A program made the translations under genes and the position numbers. Below are positions 35,601 through 48,748 of a stretch of DNA of 64,000 nt, piece by piece. Where the stretch lies: contig OX459103.1 of NCBI GenBank assembly GCA_949775045.1, positions 1,695,501 to 1,759,500 of the forward strand. Direction: 5' to 3'. Numbering within the stretch: the stretch's first letter is position 1; every line of letters begins with the position of its first letter. This DNA comes from Metridium senile (taxonomy: Eukaryota; Cnidaria; Anthozoa; Actiniaria; Metridiidae). The notes below the pieces were generated by a model. The model made no database searches. It had not been told where the DNA came from and saw only the letters and a list, made by a program, of their open reading frames with translations.

Positions 35601-38600
35601 ACTAAAAATTTATGACTCATTGACAGTGTCAAGATTCAATATAATTTTAATTGGCAAAATCTTTTTTATTATATATGCATGCACACGTCCAAATTTGAGG
35701 ATTTTATTTCTAATTAAACCGGTCTAAAACTAGTCTAAGACTTACTGTAACAGCGACGCTAACGTTGTCTTGAAAAGACTTGGGCTAAAATACTCTCTGT
35801 AGAAATTTCCATTGTATTTCTGTCATAGCTTTTTATTTCTCTCTAAAACTAGTCTAAGACATTGTAACAATGCTGACTCTGTCATAAACTTAGGCTAAAA
35901 ATACTGTCAGTAGAAAGATTCATTGTATTTCCAGCTTTTCTCTTTGTAGTAAAATATATCATATGATGGCCATGTGTCTTTTAAAATAGTGTGTATGGAG
36001 AAAATGTATGGAATATAAATTTAAAAGTATATATAATAACTGCAATTTAATAGTTTTTTCTGTATAATGTAAAACAATCTGTATGTAAGTAAAGTGAAAT
36101 TAATAAATGATGAATGAAGGAAGGAATGAAAAATGTTGGCTGAAAAATTACCATATTATAACTTCAATAGTTGCATAGTGAAAATTGGCTTCTCAAATGA
36201 TATTTTCTTTATTTTCTTTATTTTAATTGTCTATTATTTAATTTGGATGCAAAGTAACAGGAAATTCTATCTGTTTTCTATTTCTTTAAGTGAAACATAC
36301 TGTGAAATAACAAAAACAATATTTTCATTTAGCATAAGATTATCACTGTGGAAAACATAAATATTCCTAGAATATTGAATAATATTGAATAATGAGAATG
36401 TTCCTAAATCCTAAAATATGACTTCAAACATCCCAAGAAGGTGTTATCCTATTGGCTAATAATATATCTTACTTTTATTTGATATTATGGAGGAATTAGA
36501 ACTTTTTTTTTATCTTTGACAGGTTTGTTTTGATTTAATTTATGATTCTCAAATGGCACTTGGAAATTCTCTTAAACCTCTTAAGATCGTTGTGGTTTAT
36601 TGGCTAATAATGGGTCTGATTATAAATTTCATTATTGGGAAAACAAGAGAGTATTATTAACATCATATGAATTTTTTTTTTTTACTCTGAAGAAGGGCTA
36701 AAGCATAAAATCTCAGTAAATTTAAGTTACAGTGCCACTACTGAAACCGGGGCCACCCAAACAAATTTCAAAATATAATATATATTTTGAGATCAAACAA
36801 AAAACGTGTACAAGGTTCTGACAGGCTAAGATGTTTCTTATTCAATCTTTATCTATTCCATTCACAAATAATGAAAATTATTAGCATTTTAAGTAGAAAA
36901 ATCAAACATTTGTAAAGATTCTCTTGTTCATATTCTCAATCATGATTGGATAATTATGTTTTGGTGGCCGGGGTTTCAGTAGTCGCACTGTAATGTTCAT
37001 TTTTTAGAGTGTTTCAAATTTCATTCTATTACCTATCATTTATATCAAACACTGATGCAGCAGGCCTATTAAAGTTTACTCGCTAGTTTCCATTTATAAT
37101 TTTTTGACAACTAATTAACCTATAAATAAAATCCAAAAAGTCCTAAATTCACTTTCAGAACATCTAATCTCCCAAGAGCATCAGCCCCATTAAACATCCC
37201 AAGAAGCTGCCATCTTATTGGCTTAAAACGGCTAACCTATTCTTTTATATTGCAGGAGGTGTTGTCTATTCTTATAAGCTTTGACAAGCATGACTCATGG
37301 TTCTCTCAAAAAGTTCCCACAAGGTTGGTTTTGGTGTCAAAGTTGTTTATTTTGGGATTGAAAAGATTAAAAAGGAAGTTTTTTGATTGAAAACAGTTAA
37401 TATCATTGTTGTTTTGATAGGATGACGTCGAAATGTGCCAGCTTTTGATAAAAAATCTGTTTAATCTTGATTCTGATCTAATTTTGTTTTATCCAGGATG
37501 TAGAAGCTGTGTTTTGATATTTGATTTTCCTCATGTTATGTTTACTCCTGTTAATAATTCAACATATGAAATATGAATTTGAAAGAAGCTACTTCTTTTG
37601 TCTTCCTTTTAGATTTTATTAAAAAACATATTTTTTTATGAAATGCAAATTTTTTATATGATTTTTTTTTTACTTTTAACAATTCAACATATGAAATGGG
37701 AATTTGGAATAAGCTACTTGTTTTTGTCTTCGTTTAGATTTTATTCAAAAACATATTTTTTTATGAAATGGATATTTTTTGGTATTGATTGTGGTCTTCC
37801 TTTAGTTTTCATTTTGATTTGGATATACACCTATTTCAAAAAACGTTGTCAGAAGGAGATCTGAATCTGCAATCTGAGACCAAAATGAATTGGCCCTGTG
37901 TTTTGTTTTTTTGCTCTTAGCACCTTCAGATTTATATTTACCATCGCCATATTCCATATCCGAAGCCAGAAAGTGCACGCAAACGAATTTTTAATGAGAA
38001 AAAACTGCCGTACCCCAGAATTCATTTTGGTCTCAGATTGCAGATTGCAGATCTCCTTCTGACAACGTTTTTTGAAATAGGTGTATATGTACTATGTACA
38101 CGGTGGTGATAGTATTAATGTTGATGGTGATGATGTTGATGATGAATAATAATTTTGATTCTAATTAAGTATTGTTTATAACAGACCACCAAATGGCTCA
38201 ATGCTCCTATTTGATCGCCAGAACATAAAGGTAATTCATTTTACTTTCAATATGTTTTGTCCATTACCTCATTCATTCATTCACTTGTTAGTTCATTTGT
38301 TCATTTATTTATCCATTCATACATGAATCCATTTATAAATTAGTTAATTCATTCATCCATCCATCCATCTGTTCAATAATTCATTTATTCATTCAACCAT
38401 CCATTCCTTAATTCCTTCCTTCATTCATTCATTCATCCATAATCATTCATTTATTCCATTCATTCATTCATTAATCAATTCATTCATCAATCCATTCATT
38501 AATCAATTCATTCATCAATCCATTCCTTTAACCATTCATTCATTCATTTATTCATTCTTTCATTCAACCATCCATTCATTTATTTATTTATTCATCCATT

Positions 38601-41600
38601 CATTCATTCGTTCATTCATCCATTTATTCATTCAACCATCAATTCATTCATTAATCCATCCATTCATCCCATTCATCCATCCATTCCTTCATTCAACCAT
38701 CCATTTATTTATTCATTCATTTAACCATGTATTTGCCCATCCATCCTTTAATCCATCTGTAAAATAAAGTACATGTAGCTAACAAAGGAAATGAAATAAC
38801 ATACAATCATGTCTTGCTGTGATTGACACCTGTGTATTCTAATTTAATAATGTTATTTTTTAATTCAGGATTATCGTAAAGATGGATACACATGGAAAAA
38901 AAGAACAACCAAAAGTTCAACCTCATATATCAGGGAAGATCATTGCAAACTGAAAGTGTCTGGAGTCAATGTGAGTTATGATTAGTGGTGCTTTTATTAT
39001 AATTCCATTTTTAAGAATTTTTTCTTCCGTTTGTGTCACATTTTTTGTCACACATTTACAGTCTCATCGTTTCATCTTATTTTATTAATTTATTAATTCA
39101 TCTATTCATTCATTCATTCATTCATTCATTCATCCATTCATTCATTCATTGATTAATCTATTTATTTCTACATTCATTCATTCATTCATTCATTCATTCA
39201 TTCATTCATTCATTCATCCATTCATCCATTCATTCATTCATTCATTCATTCATCCATTCATTCATTCATTCATTCATTCATCCATTCATTCATTCATTCA
39301 TTCATTAATCTATTTATTTCTACATTCATTCATTCATTCATTCATTCATTCATTCATTCATTCATTCATTAATCTATTTATTTCTACATTCATTCATTCA
39401 TTCATTCATTCATTCATTAATCTATTTATTTCTACATTCATTCATTCATTCATTCATTAATCTATTTATTTCTACATTCATTCATTCATTCATTCATTCA
39501 TTAATCTATTTATTTCTACATTCATTCATTCATTCATTCATTCATTCATTCATTCATCCATCCATTCATTCATTCATTCATTAATCTATTCATACATACA
39601 TTTATAAACATCTATTCATTTTCATCCATCCATTCATCTAGATATTGATTATTTCCTTAATTTGTTCATTCATTCATCCATTCATCTCTTTATTTATTCA
39701 TTCTTATTCATAGTCATCATTAGAGGAGGCTCTAATACCTCAGTTAATGGCTCACCACTATTTCAACTTCAAAACTTAGCAAACATAAGTCCTATGTACT
39801 AGTCTAGTCCAATATATATAATAGTTTTTACTCATACTTACTGATAAATGGCTTACTCATATATTCTTATAGTATTTCTATTAATCAAAAGATATAAGTA
39901 CCTAGTATTATTGCTTGTGGGTGTATAATATCTGTTGATTAGTGAAAACCTGTTCCATTGTATATTAAATAAATCAATTGAAGTGTGTTTGGTTTATAAG
40001 TGAAACACAGACACGTGAGAAAAATATCAATTGCCTCTCCTCATTTATTAGTTGAATTTCTTAGTCTTCTCCTATTGCTTTTATTTTTAGAAATGTTTGC
40101 ATTTCATCTTTTACAATTTATTTATAACTTTTAATTTTTTTATTCATTGATTCATCTAAATTGATTCTTTTATTGATCAATCTATTTATCCATCAAACCA
40201 TTCACTTATCCATTTATTTATATATTCATTCATCCTTCCATTTATCAATCCATTCATCTATTTGACACTGTACATTTTATTCCTTCATTCATTGAGTTAT
40301 TCATTCATCCATCCATTCATTTATTCATTCATCCATTCATTCATTTATTCATTCATCCATTCAGTTATTCATTCATCCATTCATTCATTCATTTATTCAT
40401 TCATCCATTCAGTTATTCATTCATCCATTCATTCATTTATTCATTCATTCATTGAGTAATTAATTTATTAATTCATCCATCCATTCAGTTATTCATTCAT
40501 CCATTCTTTCATTCATTCATTGAGTAATTAATTAATTAATTAATTCTTCCATCCATTCAGTTATTCATTCATTCAGTTATTCCATTCATTCATTTATTTA
40601 TCTATCCATTCATTCATTCATTTTTTCATCTATTTATTCATTCATTCATTCATCTATCTTTCCACTCCTTCATTTATTTATTTGTTCATTCATTCATCTT
40701 TCCATCCATCCATTTATTTATTCATTCATCTATTTTTTTATTTTCCTATGAATGTTTTTTCATCTTTCAATGATTTGTTTATTAACATCCTCTTATTGAC
40801 AAAGCAATCAATCTGTTTTTTGTCTATTTACTTTAAATTTTCTATATGTCAAAAGAAAGAGATTGAAAAACCCTCAGAAGATCCAATCTATCTCCATTAG
40901 GGGAAAAAATAACTCAATCTTAAAATTAACTTAAATCTATTTATCTTATTACCAATCATACCCAAACCAAAAATATCATTAAATATTAATTTAGCACGGC
41001 GTGAATATTAATCATACCTAAACCAAAAATATAATTGAATGTTAATTTAGCATGGCGTGAATATTAATCAAAAGTAAACCAAAAATATCGTTGAATGTTA
41101 ATTTAGCATGGTACAACTACATGTATATTTCAACAAAAGTAAACCAAAAATATCATTAAATGTTAATTTAGCATGGTATGAATATTAATCAAAAGTAAAC
41201 CAAAAATATGTCATTTAGGGAATGGTTTTCCTCTGTTTTATTATTATTAATGTCTGACTTCCCATTTTGTGGGGTTTTCTGTTCCTTTTTAAGTATTTCT
41301 TACGTTTGTAAAGCTTCTTAGAATTGTAACATGGGCACTATATAAGTAGGGCCTATATTCTGGTTTTTCAGAATTTTTGCAAGACACTGTATATATATAT
41401 ATATATTATTAATAAATACTAATTAATTTTTTTGTAATAAGTATTAATTGATAATGGAGCGTGATGGCTCCGAAACGTCAAAAATTTATTTATTTACAAA
41501 GTCTCATTTTTACGTCTTTGTGTTTCAAAATCATTACTATATATATATATATATATTTTATCTATTTAGTTTATGTTTATATTTATGTTTTTTTATTAAT

Positions 41601-44600
41601 TCTATTTCAATATGTTCATTAATGCTTTTTGAAAATATTTCTCTCTGACATGAAAAGGAAAAAAAAATTGAGATTAAAAGATTAAGGCCTCTAATTTGAA
41701 ATTAATGTAATGTTTTTTGCTATTTAGAGAGTGCCAAATATATATATTTTTAATTAATACTGCATAATCTGTACATGTGTATTAAAAAGTATATATTTCA
41801 AAGTTGTTTGTTTGATTCATATACCAGTGAGTGTAAAAACTGGTTGTTAATTAATTGGGTTTATGTTTATTTCAGTGCTTAAATGTTGTGTACACTCATT
41901 CCGCAATTGTTCCAAGTTTCCATCGGCGTATTTACTGGCTTCTTCAGGTATATTACTTATTTTTATTTATTTTATTTTATTGGTATACTATTATGGTCAT
42001 CATTATTTAAGTCAGTGTTAAATAATAATCATCATTAGAGTCTTTTTTTTATCATTGTTATTTCATCATTGTTATCATTATCTCCAACATTATTATGGTC
42101 ATCATCATTATCATCATTATTATCATCATCATTATTATCATCATTATTACATTCATTGTTATTATATTTATTATTATATTAATTATTACTATTATCATCA
42201 TCATCATGATTAAAATCTTCATTATTACCATCATAATGGTCATTGTTATTATCATCATCATCATTACTATTATCATTATTACATTCATTGTTATTATATT
42301 TATTATTATATTAATTATTACTTTTATCATCATCATCATCATCATCATTAAAATCATCATTATTACCATCATAATGGTCATCGTTATTATTATCATCATC
42401 ATCATCATTACTATCATTATCATCATCATTGATCATTGTTTTCACCAACATCATCATCAATACAATCAGTTTCAACGAACCATTTATTAAACCTTCTTTT
42501 GCAACAGCTACACGTTAAAACTGTCAAAGCAGATTATTTATAATTTTCTAAGTTATTGATGTTCAATTTGTTGCAGAACCCAGACATTGTGTTGGTCCAT
42601 TATTTAAATCTTATTGATGACTTGAAAGAACAAGATACATACATTAGTGAGAAGCAGAAGGATAATATCTCATGTCAGATAAACTCCATATGTAAGGAAG
42701 CACTGGATTATTACATATAATACACCCTATGCAAAAAGGCAATACCTTACTTAATCAGTATTAGAAGACGCCATTGCTTTTATTAGAAAGAGCATATCGA
42801 AATTAGGGATACTGTATTCCAAAATTTCAATGTAATAACATAAAATGATAAAAGCTTTTCGAATTTACAAAGATTTGGCTTAAAATTTGCACTTTAGAGC
42901 CTTGCTTTTGTGTTTTTGGAACATTTTAAATTCTGATAACTCTGCAGTGATTTAATATATGACAACAGAACTCTACCAAATTACTAATTTAGACATGCTC
43001 TTTCTTACAATAGGAAAATGTTATTGAAATATTTTATTGTTCCTGTTGTTTCATGTTCCTCATTCCCAGTCCCTTGTTCTTTTTGCATAGGGTCTATACT
43101 TAATTTAGACATGCTCTTTCTTACAATAGAAAAATGCTATTGAAATATTTTATTGTTCCTGGTGTTTCATGTTCCTCGTTCCCAGTCCCTTGCTCTTTTT
43201 GCATAGAGTCTATACACCTATTTAAAAAATTGATTGTTGTCGCATTCAAAGCTACAGTCTACATTTTTAAGCCTGCAAAGGATGTTGGTATTTCTTTTCT
43301 TGTTATCGATTTATTCATAATATATTTTGGTTGTACGTGTTTGGGTTATATGACCATAACAATCAAAGCTACAGTCCATACTCTAAATTAGTCTGCAAAG
43401 GGTGTCGGTATTTCTTTTCTTGTTATCGATTTATTCGTAGCATATTTTGGTTGTACGTGTTTGGGTTATATGACCATAACAAGTTGCAGTGGTAGATGAT
43501 GAAACAAATCTTTAAAAATCGAGTAATGAATCACAGATTCTGTTTTTATTACTGACATTCTTTTGAAATTAGCCTGCGTTACAACATCTTTTTTTTTTAC
43601 CTGTAAAAACCAGATGTAATGCAGGCTATTTGAAATAGGTGTTCATAGCAGTTATTCTTATTCTTAATAATAATTTTGATTAATAAAATCACATGCAATC
43701 AATCTCTTGTCAAGGTAAAATACATTTTGTTATTCCAAATGTCTTTTAAAATGTCACACGACGAGTGGGGAATGAGACAAGGGGGGAATGCATGCCCATA
43801 TGTTGTCATTGTATTCACAGAGTTTTGATTATTCAGTTTCAGGAATAGAAAGGAGTTTAATACCAAAGCTAGAGGTAACAATACATAATAATGATGGTTC
43901 ATGCATCACATAACATCACATCACAACATATCACATCACAACATATCACATTACATCATATCACATCACAACATATCACATCACATCACATCACAACATA
44001 TCACATCACGACATATCACATCACGACATATTACATCACAACATATTACATGACTTGACATGCCATCATCACACTACATCACATCACATCACATCTGATT
44101 ACATCACAACATTTCTTCTATATGTGCATTGCTCGACTTACCACAGGCTGTACTAAATACAAAAGAATATGGAGGATTAGGATGCACAATGACTTTAAAC
44201 TGAATTATTGCAGTTTTTCATACTTTTGTTTTCTTATTTTTGTTTTCATTCTTTTAATCTGTAGATAACCGAGAGTGAAGATGAAGAAGAAACCAACTCT
44301 CAATCATCAAGTAACACTCCAAAGAAGTCACAAAACGACAAGAAGCGATTCAAAATCACAATTACACCTGTGGAAAGAAATGGGTTACAGTTACATCTAC
44401 CTAGTGTACTAAATCAACGTGTCAACTCGCCCTACCCAGTCAACTTATGGATGATAAAAAATGATGTTAGTAACCTTATCAATGTAACAGACACACGGAC
44501 AAACCAGATACATAGCAACAGTATCCATAACAACAGCTGTCATGGCAACTGTGCTACGAACATCAATTGTGTCCCTAGCAACCATGTTGGCAATGTTGTG

Positions 44601-47600
44601 TCTACGAACCATGTTGGAAATATTGTGTCTAGCAACAGTCACCATGGCAACAATCTTCCAGGCAACTATTGTCATGGCAACATTCTATCAGGAAGCAATC
44701 ATCAAGGCAACAGTTTGCCTAGCAACAACGTTCATGTCAACATTGTTTCATGTAATAGTTTTCAAAATAAGAATGGTATTCAACTCCAACCGATATCAAA
44801 TTTGCAGTCATTATCAAGTAACAGAACGATTCAATCAACTGCCTTGTTCAGCCCAATATGTAATGTCAGAACGTTGCCAAACCAATCACGGAATTCCCCC
44901 GTCAAATCGCACGGGCTAACAACACAAAGCATTGACCTTCCTACCTCAGTGGTACGTTTTCCGGGTACCGTGACTAGTACCCTGAATGTCCCTATTGGCA
45001 TCATACAGCAGAGCTCAATCACCGATCAACATAATGTCCCTTCGACGTCGGAAACCCCAACGCAAAGTGTGCCTTGTTCAATTATTACAAGTCATCCCCA
45101 GCCCGTCCATGCCAATTCTGTCGGTGTTAGTACCCAACCTCTTTTGTTCTTTAGCTCGGAGTCTATTCCCGCTGCAGCCCGCGTTGCATCAACACTTAAT
45201 CACCCGACCAATAACAACATGACAGAGATCAACTATTCTGTTGCTAATACTGCAGTATTGACTGAAAATACTACTGTTACTACTACTAGTACACGTGCTA
45301 ACACGGCCGTCATGGCACACGATCCTGCAAGTAATAGGACATCACCTTCTGACTTTCAATTCAGACCTGTAGAGTCACCACAAAGAAATGTTCCCCAGGG
45401 GCTAAATGAGACATCTCAAAATGTCTCCTTACAAAATAACGGTAACGCAATCCTAACGTCCAATGGCAATTCTGTAGTCACCAATGACGTCACCTTGACG
45501 CTAGGTGCACAATGGTCAGATGGTCTCCTTGACTTCAGATCATCCAATCAGCATTCAGCAGAGCTCAGCTCCAGTCCTTCTAGTGATTATGGGAGTCTTT
45601 TGTCCGAGTCTGGAACTCGTTTTTCGGGGTCTGAGTCAATGTCGTCGGAGCCTGGAAGCAACTCGTGTGACAACGGCTTTGACGGTCCGTTCAGACTGCC
45701 CGCTCCTGTCACGCAATCAAGTCGAGTCACGCAAATCAGAGTCAATAACATTTTATCAAGCAGTCATAATAGATCACTTCCAGTGCGTGCGAACCAGCCT
45801 GATGGTTTCCATAGAGATACAAGTACGCCGCTTGACACAAATCACGTGGACATGACTTTCGACTTTCCAGAGCTTCATTCATTGGACGAGCTTGACGACT
45901 ATGGGTTGAACTTTGATCTGAACTCTGTCTTAGGGGAGTACTTCAACAGCCCTGAATCTGCGTCCGTCACCTCTACTACTGAAAGTAGACTACATAGTAC
46001 AATGAGTGAAACGTCCCATCGTGATGGGAGCTGGGTCGAGAAAGACTTTAGCCGGAAAGGAAGTAATGAAACTAGAGTGCAAACTCAGTTTCCAAACCCT
46101 GTATCAATTAGTTGCAATTCGCAAATAGAAGCTACAACAACGACAGCATCAACTTTGAAGGTCCCTGGTGGCGACACACAGAGTGACAATTGTCGTACTC
46201 CCGTCAATGATGTTGTCATGACAACTAGTCCCTCGCCATGCCCTCAAAGTAGCCATGGTGACGTAAATACTGAACATCAAGACGAGGCTAGTGACTTAAG
46301 TAATCCGCAATCTTCCTTACAGGAAGTAAACAATAATTCCACTTTACTTCCGGTCGTCATGCCGGGATCGGCGTGTATTACGGATTTTTCACCGGGATGG
46401 TCATACCCGGAGGGTGGAGTCAAGGTGTTGGTGACCGGGGAATGGTCTTCAGTCGATATGTCGTACACGTGTTTATTTGATGGCTGTAGTGTCGAGGCCT
46501 CGCTCGTACAAATGGGTGTCCTAAGATGCTACTGTCCTCCCCACGAACCAGGCTTGGTTACACTGCAAGTAGCCTGTAATGGATTCATTGTCAGTAACGC
46601 ATGCGTGTTTGAGTACCGCGCGCACGATTCCCCGGGAGATTTAAATACTCACCATGAATGGCTAGCAATGGACGATGCTCGCTTCAAACTCGCGCTGCTT
46701 GATCGTTTAGAAAGGCTAGAAAGTCGGCTGTCCGTACAATCTTCGGGCGGTAGTCGGACATATTCGGAAACCCGAAGCCAACAGTGCCGAACGTTTGAAG
46801 AACGGATCCTAGTGACTTGTAGAGCACTATTTGATGCGAATACTGCAACGGGGACTACTGATTTAAAACGACCATATCGTGGCATGACCTTGATGCATCT
46901 TGCAGCAGCATTAGGGTTCTCGAAACTTCTCCGAGAAATGACGTCACAGTGGCAAGAACAACAGACATCAGAGCTAATTCGGCAGGAATTAGACCCCGCC
47001 AGGAAGGACGAATTTAACTGTACACCGCTGATGTGGGCATGCGCACTAGGACAAAGAGCTGCTGTGGTTGAGTTGTTGTGTTGTCATGCCAACGCACTAC
47101 TTGTACCAGATGCTTGTGGACGCCTTCCTCTACAGCTGGCACGTGATCGAGGCTACTTTGAAATAGTGGACTGTATTGAAGAGTTTATGACGTCATCTCC
47201 AGAAAGGTATGATGATGATGATAGAATAGTTATGATGATGATAAAAATGATTATGATGGTAATGATGATGATGACAATGGTGATGATAATGATGATGACG
47301 ACGATGATTTTGATTCTGATGATGATAATGGCATTAAGATGGTGGTAATGTTGATGACGATGACTATGGTGATGATTGCACTGATACTTATAATGGTATT
47401 GCTGTTGAGAGAAGAAGATGATGATGATGATGATGATGATGACAAGAAGATTATTTATATGTTGGTGATAATAATGATTACTATTCTTTATTTCTTTCTA
47501 TCAGACGGTCCGCATTCAACCTCTATTTGTCAAGTGAAGACGAAGACGAAACGTCCGAGAGTAACGTACCTTCACCATCCCGTCCAACTACCTCTAGTAC

Positions 47601-48715
47601 AGGAACAGGTTACTACAACTCCCCAACACTACCCCCTCACAGTCAACCTATGTCAGTAGAGACAAGCTACACCGACCGCGCATGCTCGCCGATGCATGTT
47701 GAAGAAGTGAACAATGGCAGCGTCCTGTTGAATCAAGCATTGGTCCAAATACATGAAATGATCAACGAAGCAGAGAGACAAGCAGATCTTGATAGTCAGA
47801 ACCTGTCTGGACGTCACACAATACAACTCTCCCCAGTACAAGAAGAGAACGAACGATTACAATCCCCAGGGGGATGGGGTGTGTCAGGTAGTCGTTTCAG
47901 ATCATTTAGTTCAGCTTCGTCTCAGAGTTCACCCCTCACCCCTTCGTCGAAGTCGTCGTTATCACCAGGGTCCCCTTCGTTCTTGAATTCACCGCTATCG
48001 TCCCCAACTGTTTCTACTGACACTAAGGAGTTTCATGAGTTCTTGTGCAGTTCTAAGAAGTTATTGGAGAAGAATTTTTCAGAGTTAACGCTGACAGGTA
48101 AGAATGTTTGTTTATAAACTTTATTTTCACATAAGGCCCGGGCAAACGGCTTCAACATTTGCATCAACATTTGTTCGATTGTTTTTGAACGCTCGGCTGT
48201 AGAATGGTTGTTGAACGATGTTGGACGTAGTGGGACAAGCGGTTTGAACAATGTTGAAATGGTGTGGCAAACGGCTTCAACACAAAATCGGGATGTTGAA
48301 GCAAATGTTGAAGCTGTTAGCCCGGGCCTTTAGACTCCAAAATGTCCCTATTTTTATGCTAAATTGATGTACGTCACTTCTGTCTTCTCTCCTTCACTGT
48401 ATCACACTTCATCTTGTGGACTCACAGAAAAATGTGATTGTAATATTTTGCTATGTTTGACCAGATCGAGAACAGCAAGAATTGTACCAAGCAGCTCTCA
48501 TCATACAGGAAGCATATCGTTCATATAAGGTAGATATACTATTGCTCAATGCTCATGGTTTTTCTTTGTTTATTCTTACCTGTTTTCCTGCTGTCTTACC
48601 TGTGCAGATACGTCGTCAACAGCATGACCAAGAAATGCAGGCAGCGGTTTTGATACAGAATCACTATCGTCGATATAAACAGGTAATTGTCTGTCTGTCT
48701 GTCTGTCTGTCTGCC

Positions 48716-48748
<33 letters not shown>

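Noticed and set aside
42058..42490. Met- or Ile-rich hydrophobic frames resembling membrane proteins
   Set aside because: ATC/ATT trinucleotide array; hydrophobicity comes only from the repeat.
43921..44110. Possible CRISPR-like regular array
   Set aside because: Units are contiguous ACATCAC-type minisatellite repeats with no unique spacers; the DNA is eukaryotic.
47207..47348. C-terminal Met-rich tail of the large CAMTA frame
   Set aside because: It lies past a consensus donor (AAAG|GTATGA) and is a GAT repeat; the next exon at 47505 restores the conserved protein in phase.
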